Positions 1-10,243 of a stretch of 64,000 bases of DNA are shown here, one piece after another. The position numbers and the translations under genes were made by a program. The DNA comes from Trichoplusia ni (Eukaryota; Arthropoda; Insecta; Lepidoptera; Noctuidae), in NCBI RefSeq assembly GCF_003590095.1, contig NC_039481.1:9579895-9643894 (forward strand), in the 5' to 3' direction. The first letter of the stretch is position 1, and every line of letters begins with the position of its first letter. The notes beneath the pieces were generated by a model. The model ran no database searches. It was not told the origin of the DNA and saw nothing but the letters and a program-made list of their open reading frames with translations.

Positions 1-482
1 GGTTTTCAAACTTACCTAATCCTAAATTTAATTAAATTATATTAATTGATTTAAATTAGGAAACTAATAAATCTTCATCTTAATCCAATCCAATTGGCAA
101 TTACCTAATGATTCTAGTAACTATGCAAGTTTTGCAAACTACTAATTAAAATATAATAATATAACATTGCAATCATGATTTTTTTCTTCGGAAACCGGGT
201 CCAGATTGCTCAACTAAATAAGCTTAGAAAAAACTTAATTGACATGGAGTGATATATTTATAATTAACTTTGTTTTTTCCACAATTAGTCTTCTTTTTAA
301 TCGTCGATTAAACCAATTACTGCATTGCGTGGATAACTTTATAGAGTCATCTATTTATGGATACAATTAACTATGTATCGCAAGGATTTAATCTGCACAT
401 CATTTATTTTAATTGGTGGCATTATACGCAAGCGCCATGTAGCCGGCATTCACAGATTTCAGCACCTCCATGTGACATTTCT

Positions 483-660
483 ACAATAGTCATCATCATC
501 CTAGCCTTTTCCCGGCTATGATGAGGTTGGCTTCCAGAATAACCAGATGCAGTTAATGCTGGTGGCACAACTTCTCAACCCAGTCACCTAGCTGGGCATA
601 CATACCCCTTAGTAAGACTGGTTGTCAGACGTTCTAGTGTATGACTACTTAATACCGTTT
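483..660 (+). repeat. Dispersed lepidopteran repeat, SINE-like
   Basis: The stretch begins with a CATCATC run, then CCTAGCCTTTTCCCGGCTATG, a 'ggcttccag..aaccagatgcag' block, 'caacccagtcacc' and 'agactggttgtcagac'. I know this order of blocks as a very common interspersed repeat of Lepidoptera. No terminal repeats or target duplication are visible, so its class is uncertain. Confidence 0.55.
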
Positions 661-1050
661 GTGGTTAGTTAGAGCGGCTTCTGCTTTCGGCAGTTCGGTA
701 GTTCGGTAGACCCATGGGTCCATGAGAAATTGTTCTTTATAACTGAGGCTTATACTTCAGCTCCCAACGGGCCCATGACGAATGCGATAGTTTGAAAGTT
801 AGTAGTTTGTAGTGAAGTTAGGGTCTATAAAATATAAAAATATTTTCCTTTTCTTCGGGTCTATTATAATATATAAGTATAATGGGTATAGTCAGCAACT
901 AAACTTGGTTTGTTGGGCTAGTCTGTTTGTATTCAGCCCAAAAGTCCGAAGGCGGGACCGCGAGCGAATTGCAATCCCCGCAATCCCCGTTTGATTCGCT
1001 CGCCCGGCGTCGCATCAACTGCTAATTAAGGATTCCAGTATCGAAACTAT

Positions 1051-1090
1051 TAGTGCGATCCCAATAAATACGAGTGAGTAAACCGTTGTA
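1051..1090 (+). repeat. Short repeat shared with 31.35 kb
   Basis: About 40 bp containing CAATAAATACGAGTGAGTAA and the following 'accgtt' are matched, with a few changes, at 31,345-31,385 inside intron 10 of the TFIIF gene. This is probably the tail of a dispersed element, since the two loci are otherwise unrelated. The element class is not known. Confidence 0.4.
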
Positions 1091-2406
1091 TGTAGCCTAC
1101 ACAGCAACTGCTCTCTGTGTGTTTGCGTGCGTGCAAGGGTGCCTAAGGTCAAGATTTAACATTACGTAAGGGTGAAACCTGATCATCATGTGGCCGTAAT
1201 AACAGAGTACTCTTGCAATTTTCTCACTTAATTGAGCTTACAACGGATCTACAATTCTTTACAAGTTATAATTTTATCGATTAGATTGTTAGGTATACGT
1301 GGAGTAGCTGTTTATATTCTTTTGCTCTTTTATAAATAGCGTTTGATATTGTGGGAGGAAGATACGTTTGCGATATACATATGTGTAAATGATATCTGAT
1401 ATGATATGAAAAAGATACGTACGAGATAACCGGAGAGAGTCGATTGTTGCAACAAAGGTTTAAAGTGTATTATAATCTGATTTATCTGCCGTCTATTACG
1501 GAACATAATAGTGTTGCTTTTAAATAAAAAAGTGACAGATTGTTGCCCTGTTTCTTAGTGCACTTAAGAGCGATGGTTTAGTGAAGGGTGGGCGATACGG
1601 GGAAGTTAAATTATATGAATTCTTTGACGTTCAAAAGTGCTACTTGAACAAATGGGTCTTGTTTTTTTTTTAAATTGGTCACTTTTCAACAAATTATGTA
1701 CTCCACGTACAGTAAATTGTAATTATGAGTCAACACTGGTACTTACCGATAGGGACAGGGGGCTAAGTAACATTTCTACAATCTCTGGCCTCAATAGTAA
1801 ACGACCAATTGTATGGAAATGACATGTCAGTTCTATTAGACACGTGACTTTGAGATGTCATGTTCGTACATTTGAGTGTTTTCTATCAACGCTATACAAC
1901 TGTCGAATTCATACTTGGCTCATTCATATCTCGACGGTTTGGTTGGGTTCGGCTTTCAGAACGAGGACAGTATGGATCCATGGAATTGAAACATATTATT
2001 TGAGTTCTCAGTAATTTAGGCTTATGTAAGCATATGCGTTCGTATATATTTATGTCCCGAACCCCTCATCATAAAAAGTTAAATTTATCGCAAACAGAAG
2101 AAGGAAAACTCGATTTAGAACGGTTGTTGTTCAGTGATTAGGCCGAAAACAACATAGCATTTATTTGCGCTTGTCGAAACATTGATTAGTTTTGCTTCAC
2201 AGTTGTTAATTCAGAGTAGAGTTCCCATACTATAGTTTCTTTGAAATCATTTATTGTTTTATTTAGAAATGCTATACATTCTTGATTTTTCGAATAACAA
2301 AGTTTAATCTAATAAATCAGTGTTATTCGACCCTAAAAACAAATGAATGCTTGAACTGTAGCTAAACCCCGATGTTTATTTTATAATTTCAAAATTAAAT
2401 GAGGCG

Positions 2407-2520
2407 CTACACTGGCAACAGGAATACACCATCTGTTATATATACAGCCTGTTAACAGACGGACATCAGAGCCATGATAATAGGGTTCCATTTTTACCCA
2501 TTTGGGTACGGATCCCTAAT
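2407..2520 (-). repeat. Dispersed repeat fragment, same family as 30.07 kb
   Basis: Read on the minus strand the piece contains 'ccgtacccaaatgggtaaaaatgg' like sequence followed downstream by 'cagatggtgtattcctgttg'. It matches the repeat at 30,067-30,215 on the plus strand (GGATTCCGTACGTAAAGGAG then CACAGATGATGTATTTTATT). The two together define a family I recognise as common in Lepidoptera. Confidence 0.5.
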
Positions 2521-4935
2521 TAGATGTTATTGGTTAAGTGCACATAAGGTGATGAGATCCGTGCCTCATGCCTTGCGTGACCTAAGAAATCTTTCATTCA
2601 ATCTACGCCAAGTTCAACCAGTCTGACTAATTCAAGTTCAAATTGCCATTTATCGCGAACAAGGATCCGGTACAGCCAAGTATGGTGACAACCTTATTTT
2701 GCTGTTGAAGGTGATTCCCGTTCTGAACGGTGCTGTATATTTCGTAAAAATATCCAGTTTCCTGAAACAGCTCTAAAATTTGGGTATTACCAGGAATTGA
2801 AGGCTATCATAATATCATCAACACATATATAAAAAATGATAATTTAAAAATCTAAAAACCCACGTTTTTAGATGTCACTCCATTTAATTTTATCAAAATC
2901 GGTCCAGCTGTTTTTATAGTCGTAGATTGCACTGTCATCGGGTTTAAAAATTTCAGCCTGTATAAAAATCCAACCGGAACGACTAACAAACAAACAAACA
3001 AGAAAAAATAGGGTATAAAAAATTTGGGTATATAACTAACAACATGTTTTATTTTTCATAGATTGTCTGATTGGCGAAAATAAACCAATGTCCCGTTTTG
3101 AATGAAATAATAAATATGTAATCACGTTATGTTTACATGATTATACAGCTACGCAGGTTAGCGGAATTATGAATTATTATGCGTTTTTAACTCGGCCAAG
3201 GAGATGGTATAGGGATGTACAATGTATGATCTACTGTCTCATATCGAATCGATTCTATATTATGATTTTATGAGTCATAAAATCGAATAAATAAGTTGGA
3301 TTTTATGTTCTATCCCATTATTATGCTACAATCAAGTAATTAACTCGATTGTTTATCTTTTTTTCAAGTATTTTAGGCGGAACGCTTTTTGATCGCATTC
3401 GCAACTTACCTTATACTGCGCTCCAAAATCCAAATAGCCAGTATAGGGCAACCAATAGCTAATCTTACAAGGAATTACTTACTGGTTAGTTGATAATTAT
3501 AATAACCTTCATTTCAATAACCGTCTTTACTTGGTTGTGAAATATTTATTTCTATATTTAATACTTCTTATAAAACAAGTACATACAATGGCGGACTTAA
3601 TGCTAGAGGCAAACTCTACCAAGTCAACCAGTCAAGTCAATCAGTCCCAATGATTTTCCAATAGAAAACGTTGTTTGAACTACACAACAATAAAACCTCG
3701 GTATCGTTTATAGATATGTATTTCCAAATCGGGCTCCGTTATCGATATATAATCAGGTGCATCTCTACTTGATAGGCATTTAAAGGATGACCGAGGTATT
3801 ATTAGGCGTTTATCATGTTGGCCGCACATGATAAAAGCCATTTTATCGTATGAGTGGATACGTCGACAGGGAACATGGATGTGCATTATTAGATGGAGAT
3901 TAGTATATTTTTCTCTTTAATTCCTGCTTAAGCTAGAATTGTTGGTTAACGCAAGTAGCCTCCGTAGACCAAAAAATATTTATAGAGGCTCTGTTTCTTG
4001 AAAGAGGTCATAAAAAAAATCTATTTATCTTCTGTTAAAATTGACCTGAAGGGTTTATGTAATAGATTTTTTTATTAAATTAAGGCTTTGAATTATAACT
4101 ATATCGATGGAAGAACACAAAATTATTTGTACCCGAGAGAGATAGTTGACAGTACCTCATTGGCTACTTATATCAGACTATGTTAAAGGAAGGTAATGTT
4201 TTGCAGCTATAACCGCAAGAAATACCTCTCATTTTGTAGACTCCGATAATTATCGTCAAAAAAATTCTTGTTAAATGCGACTATGTGATCTTACCACTGG
4301 TAATCTTCAACATATGTTATGTGAGCTGTAACACTCAGAAACAGTATTTTATCCGGGATTGCATCACATCCAGCGGCCGCTGTTTATAAAACACGGCATT
4401 TGTTGTTGTTATGTGACACTGTTATAGATATAACTTTATAGCCGGATAGCTTGGACGGAAAGACCTGATATCTCCCAAATTAACAAACATTTTGACTGCA
4501 AGTATCATGGTATTTGTTTTTAATATAATTTATGTATCTGTCAAGGAACGTTTTATCATGATAAACCTAAATTTTTTGGACTCCTTGGAGTTCTTAACGG
4601 ACTTCCTTCACCCTATCGAAGCTATAGTGGTGAGCCAGACTCTTACCATGTTAAAACCACTGGAATGCATCCCCGTTACCTATATTCGTTATCCAAGCGG
4701 GAACGCTTTCATAGACTAGAGCTAGTGATTTACCTAAATAATAGAAATAGATTGCCATTACATCTTATCTTTAGTCCTATATGATTTACCACTAGATCAA
4801 AACCTCTTCTTTCTGAAACCATCCTTCTTTAGTCAAACGAAAATAATACCCTAATTTCATACAAAATGTTTTCTTTCTTTACAACAAATTTTTGTTTAAA
4901 TTATTTACAATAAAATAGCTCGTGTCCAATATCTT

Positions 4936-5061
4936 AATATATATAAATCTCTTGTCCTCAATGGACTCCTAAACCACTTAACCGATTATAATAAAATTCG
5001 CACACTATGAGTGGTCGCAATTTCTTCTAACCACGCGGACGAAGTCGCGGGCAACAGCTAG
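4936..5061 (+). mobile_element. Helitron-like 3' end fragment
   Basis: The sequence ends in GGACGAAGTCGCGGGCAACAGCTAG followed by T, split as a GC-rich near-palindrome about ten bases before CTAG|T. That is the usual 3' architecture of Helitrons, and of the short LEP1-type elements of Lepidoptera. The 5' TC end is not clear, so the left boundary is approximate. Confidence 0.5.
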
Positions 5062-6643
5062 TAGTATGTTACGTTTTAATTCCAATAACCAGTAACAATA
5101 CTTATAAATTACGGTCTGAGGTCACCAGGTCAGTGACCTCATGAGAATTGTTTTCATACGTGACCCGACGCAACATGCTTCGGACGAATAATTGGAACTT
5201 AGGTATACGGAAGAAATGTGTTATTTGTAAAAATGTTATAGTTCTAAGCCACGTACTCTTTGCATATAACAAAATCGTAGAGAACTGAAAATTAAATATT
5301 TATTTAAAAATGCTTACTGCCTGGTCTACATGCCTATAATTTTTTTTTTTTTCATGTCAATCGGTTCATTTATAAAAAAGGAAGTTTTCCAAAAAATACT
5401 GCTTTATGTCACTCCACACGCGCATGACTACTATAGCTGGTAATATTATACATATTATTTTTGGGCTCATTTAGCAATGGCGCAAATTTAATAGTAATAT
5501 CGTGTGCATGAAAAATAAAGAAAAGATTGCACTACACCTAGCATTTTGAAAAGTCGCTCTGAATTTCACTGTTTTAAGTAGTTGTAATTTTCACTGTTTT
5601 AAGTAAGCTGTGTGTTATTTTCTACCTTAGCAAAAGGTCGCTCTATTTAGAATGCAAACCGTTCTTTCAGTATTTACTGCGAATTTTCTACATAATTTAA
5701 CACTTTTGACTGTATCATAAAACAAACATATATAATTAGTCGTGGCGATCTAAATTCGCAGTTCGGTAGCGTGAAATATTCAGCGTGGCACGCAATTAGT
5801 CACAAATGCTTATTCCTCAGCCGGCGACCCTAATTCGTTAATAACATTCATTTCCTTTTTCTAATTGGCTGTGGGTGACGATGGACTTTTACGAAGACTT
5901 GCTTTGTGTTAAGACAATAGAATTCTAGATATCTATGGAACATTTTAACAATAATTAGGTAGTTAAGTTAACTGTTAGGCAAAATTATATTCTTTGCAAA
6001 AAAGAATCATCCTGTACTCAGCTGGTTAAAGTGTAAAGGCGGAAAAGCCTCCTGTACAGTGTAAATATGAGTCAAACAAATCAAATTGTGCCACCCGACG
6101 CGACCCTTCAATTGGGCATATTTTCAATTAATATTTTAAAAACCTTCAAATTTTATACCAAACTTAAAATTAAGATAACAGAAGCAAATATCCGACACAC
6201 ATACAATAACACGGATCTCAATTTTAGAGACTGACGAATCAATTGGCAAGGGATTTTCTGGCACCCATACTTACCAATAGATATGAAACAGAGTTCATTC
6301 AAGCATGTAAATGAATCAGCATCGCATTCCATATGAGAGCAATGTTATCAAAACATGGAGCGAACTACACTGGTACATACCACCGTATTTGTTTATAGTA
6401 GGCGTTATGTAACAGCGTAATGCCTACTACAAACTTACGGTACATATCGTACGATCTCGTATCTTTGTTCCATTTTTCTTTAGAAATAAGAAACGTCTGA
6501 TCGCTTTGGGGTTTTGTTAAACCAAGAATCAAAATTTTACTCCTACAACCCATTAACACGTAGGTTTATCTTATATATAATACTACTATCTGTATTTACA
6601 GTACAATCATTTGCTATATACAAAAAAAAAACATAAACAATAA

Positions 6644-6907
6644 TTAAATCAATGCATCAAAAAATTCATCGGCATCGCTACCGGCTGGGAGTGTGCCCAA
6701 AAGGCTTGCAGCATTGCCACGTTGAATGGCAATGCTAATCCTCTGAGCGAGGTAAAAGCCAGCCTTTGGGTCACGAGAAGTGTCAACGAGACGCTTTGCT
6801 AGGTCTTTAAAAAGCGTTTTGGCACTCGGCCCCCACGGCCCAAAAGTATCAACCCCAAACGGCTCAAAGAAGTAACTACCTACTAGATTACGATATTTGC
6901 GCCGTTT
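6644..6907 (-). pseudogene. C-terminal fragment of a mobile-element ORF
   Basis: Minus-strand translation from 6,907 down to a TAA at 6,644-6,646 gives about 87 residues with no in-frame stop. Key motifs in order are YFFEPFGVDTFGPWG, RLVDTSRDPKAG, YLAQRISIAIQRGNAASLLG and a terminal GSDADEFFDAL. I know this conserved block from uncharacterised proteins of repetitive elements in insects and other invertebrates. There is no start codon and no upstream continuation that I can follow, so this is a 5'-truncated relic. Which element class it belongs to I cannot say with confidence. Confidence 0.6.
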
Positions 6908-7459
6908 GAGGTTTTAATTTTTTTTATTTATAGTTTTTTTTACCTCTTGATTTTAGCTGCTTCTTTTGCTGTTTCTAAAATGTCATTCAAATGGAGACCA
7001 ATTAGGCAAAAAACTCCAGTACTTATGTTCAAAAAACTATCGCAAATACCGATAATGTAAATGGAAATGAAAATCTTCTAGAAAGCTTGACGATTTTCAG
7101 CAGTAAACTCAGCCCATCTTAATTCAAAGGACCGTTTTTTCGCAGATGTTAAAACATATTGTAACCTAATTATCTTGCCAGCTACATAACTTGTTATAGT
7201 AATCAATGCAAATGTTACTGAATGCATCGATAACGCTCTGCGTGCTTGGATCTTCACAAGATTGTTATAATTTATTTTCATACACCAACAACTGTCATTA
7301 ATCGGTATCACTTAATTGATAGTTCTAAATTTAAAAAGGACTATTCGCAATACACCTTTTATTGAGCCACATATGTTACGGAGGAAAAAAAACTAGAATG
7401 ACAAAAAGTTCGTAGTACTTACTCATCGCTGTTTTAATCTAAAACAAACGTGTTCAAAC

Positions 7460-7969
7460 TAGTGACACGGTATCGAATAGAAAGTATCGATACTGTACTC
7501 ATGAGTAGTATCGATAAAAAAGTATCGTACTCGTAAAAGAATCGACACGAAAGTATCGATACCTCAAAGTTCTTTGCTCAGGCAGGGCCTTCCTAACGTA
7601 TGGACGTTAGTTTGTCAATGTTAGTTAGTAAGTATTGTCTGTACTGTACCTTCATTCAGTAAGAGAAAATGAAAAAATAGCAAATGGTACATAAATAAAA
7701 ACTATCTGTAAGTAAAGCCACAATTTTTTAGTCTAAAATATTATAAATCCCATTCCTCCTCTGTACAATCGCTCAAGAAAAGAAGTTTGTCGAGCCTTTT
7801 TGGCGATAGGCGGTTACGGGTTTTAGTAATTGTACTTCCAGCTACTCAACTTGTCAAAAGTACTTGCTAAGTAAAAGTATTGAAAACAAAGTATCGAGTA
7901 CAAAAGTATCGGTATCAAATGGAAACCTACTCGATACCATAAAGTATCGATACTTTTTTCGTGTCCCTA
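7460..7969. mobile_element. hAT-type non-autonomous element (MITE), 510 bp
   Basis: The element starts TAGTGACACGG and ends with the complement of TAGGGACACGA, so the termini are inverted repeats with a 'TAGNGACACG' core. It is flanked by an exact 8-bp direct repeat, GTTCAAAC, at 7,452-7,459 and 7,970-7,977. An 8-bp duplication with TAGGG/CAGNG-like ends is characteristic of the hAT superfamily. There is no transposase frame. Both subterminal regions carry the palindrome GTATCGATAC or near matches, with four exact TATCGATA sites in all. Preservation of both ends and of the duplication suggests a fairly recent insertion. Confidence 0.8.
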
Positions 7970-8214
7970 GTTCAAACATAAGTCAACGTACAAAGTTCCC
8001 TAACCACCTTACTTAGTGCAGTTTCACGGATGTTTATTTAAATTCACTATTGTTAAACAAGGAAAACTTCTCATTGAAATGAAATCTTATTCTTTGAGCA
8101 TTCAGCAACATGTAATGCTATGTGTGAGAGAATGCATGTTTAGAAACTGTGTACTGAGGCTCTACCACATCTTGAAGTAATTTTACCGTGGTAGGAATGT
8201 GTGGAAGCGTGACA

Positions 8215-8275
8215 AGTGCAAGCAGCCGAAGTAAGATCTCAATGGCGTGCGTTGGGGAGGCAGATGTCCAGTAGT
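8215..8275 (+). repeat. Non-LTR 3'-tail type repeat fragment
   Basis: GCAGCCGAAGTAAGATCTCA, then 'atggcgtgcgttggggaggc' and 'atgtccag', match the repeat at 32,740-32,840 and a poorer copy near 20.5 kb. In Lepidoptera this block is usually the end of a non-LTR element that finishes in a GATGAT run. Here it is cut off by the SINE that follows. Confidence 0.45.
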
Positions 8276-8492
8276 TTTTTATTTATTTAAAAACGACTCC
8301 CGCACCAAGGAATTTAATCCTTGTGTCGCGGGGTGTTTCACAAACATACAATTCACATGCACAAAGACACGCAGACTTAGAACAAGCATTTGTGGATCAC
8401 ACAAATGCTTGTCCTACACGGGGATCGAACCCGCGGCACGTCGCGCACAGTGGGTTTGGCGTGATGACCTCAACCACTCGGCTATCCGTGGT
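8276..8492 (-). mobile_element. tRNA-derived SINE, near full length
   Basis: Read on the minus strand it begins with GGATAGCCGAGTGGTTGAGG, a pol III A-box region like tRNA-Ser/Leu. It continues with the B box GGGTTCGATCC, then 'cacaaatgcttgttctaagtctg', 'gtgtctttgtgcatgtg' and 'gacacaaggattaaattcc', and ends in an A-rich tail. Family members lie at 21,866-22,020, 50,290-50,410 and 62,515-62,625. It is not a tRNA gene because the cloverleaf cannot be completed and a long non-tRNA body follows. Confidence 0.7.
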
Positions 8493-10129
8493 TGATGATG
8501 ATGATGATGTTGATGTTAAGCATGACAATGCAGTACTCAGCGTTGAGCGGCATCTCACTTCACGTCAGTAAAACAAAGAAAATATATAGAAAGAGCCATA
8601 AATTTTCGCAAAGAACAAAAAGAAAACGTCTGTATCTCTCATAATTAGTTTGTGGGTCTTCATGAGTTGGCCTTATAATATTAGCTTGATGACTAGTGTC
8701 ACCCCTTCGGCTCCAACCGCGTCTATTTCAGCTTATGTTATTATATTGTGTAACACTACTAACACTTTATATTTTGCTTGTATACCATTCCCGCCTTCAT
8801 GGTAAATTATAGATAACTTATATTACAAAGTATGTTGCAATAGTTATAATACCCAGGTATTAATGTTGTCCCCCGAATGATTTAATCTCTTATCAGGAAA
8901 TGTGTTAGATTAAAATTTAAATATAACCCAGTAAATCTTTTGGTATGTTCTATGGATCTTTTAATCTTTACATCTATACATAAATATAAAATTGGAGAGT
9001 CCCTTTGTAATATTGAAATAACTTCTTTAACTCCATCCATATGAAAATGCATACGGTACATACAAAAAACAAATTATTTTATTCCAATTTTTTCTATCTA
9101 TTCTGTCGTTTTGTTCCGGATTACCTCTGAAATGGCAGGAGCAAGTAGCTGATGTAATAAGGAGTAGTAGTTTAACTAAGGCTGCTTTTATTTTAGAAAA
9201 AAGAGATGATTTATGTTTAGTCGCGGGCACAGCTGGTTTGAGATAAACTCCGCTCATATTAGAGTTTTTATTTTTCTCTCCATGGTCATGTTAACGTCAG
9301 TAGCTACGAGTATATCTTTCATTTTCGATATCCATCAATCATATTGTTATCTCATCAATAGGCTCAGGTTATTATTAGCTACTGTTACTACCTTTGCGTA
9401 TGATGAAATTCTCGCAAGAGTGGCGATGGATTTCATAGATCCAGGCGTTATGGCAGTATATAGGTCCAAATAAATAGTAAGCAGTCGACTTTTTCGCTCA
9501 AATGTGAAGAACAAATAAGAAATTGATGATGCAGGATGATTTCGGTTAGGCGTGGAATCCTCATGGACAGTATGGACACCGCCTCCCTTAGACTCTTTGA
9601 AGGTGTATGGACACGAGATTTTAAATCACTGTGTCCCTTATTCCCCTCATTTTTAGTTTACGAGATAAAATAAAAAATAGATATGAAATATTTTTGGGAA
9701 ATCTGTCTGACGGACTAAACAGATAGTTTTTGGCAAACACGTTATTATAAATACCACAAAAAAAATATTATGTACTAGATTAGTAAAGAGATAAAGATAA
9801 ATAGATGCGTTATATTTGCCGAATAGGTATAAAGTATTTGGTGAGTGATGTTTGATTTTATTGACAAAAAGCAGTTTCCCTTTTATACCTGGAGTGAAAA
9901 TCGTTGATTTTCTTTACCTTGCTGAAGAAGGACTTCTTGCCCCTATCCCTTTCGCCAAAGCCAAACCGCAGCAGGGAACCCTACCTCAACAAACTTAAAG
10001 AAGTTTAAGAAAAAGTTTCAATTAATTACGAAACAAGTTTAGATAAGATAAAAATCTTAAATTTCAGATTTGAACGACCTTGAAGTTTATCTGAAAGCAT
10101 TTTTATCTGTTTCCCTATGATTCAGCTGT

Positions 10130-10243
10130 TACTGGTCGTATGTATATATATGATCGGGCGAGTGCTGTTATCACACGGAGTTCGGATATCGAGGAAGAGG
10201 GACGTGCTGTGATGGGAACACGTGGACAGTGACAGACAGTGAC
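10130..10243 (+). promoter_or_regulatory. Candidate TATA promoter and 5' UTR of the transporter
   Basis: TATATATAT lies at 10,143-10,151. About 28 bp downstream of its first base is TCACACG, a possible initiator, followed by roughly 70 bp of more GC-rich leader up to the ATG at 10,244. The spacing suits a TATA-driven start. It is supported only by position ahead of the modelled first exon. Confidence 0.4.

Larger units (their letters stand above)
1..10130. other. Gene-free, repeat-bearing intergenic DNA
   Basis: I find no spliced or intact coding gene here. Open frames are short (60-86 codons), AT-rich and show no recognisable motif or exon-like splice sites. What can be seen are pieces of dispersed repeats, listed separately: near 0.5, 2.4, 4.9, 6.6, 7.5 and 8.2 kb. 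The region may be the 5' flank of the transporter that begins near 10.2 kb, or distal DNA of a gene outside the window. Confidence 0.55.
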
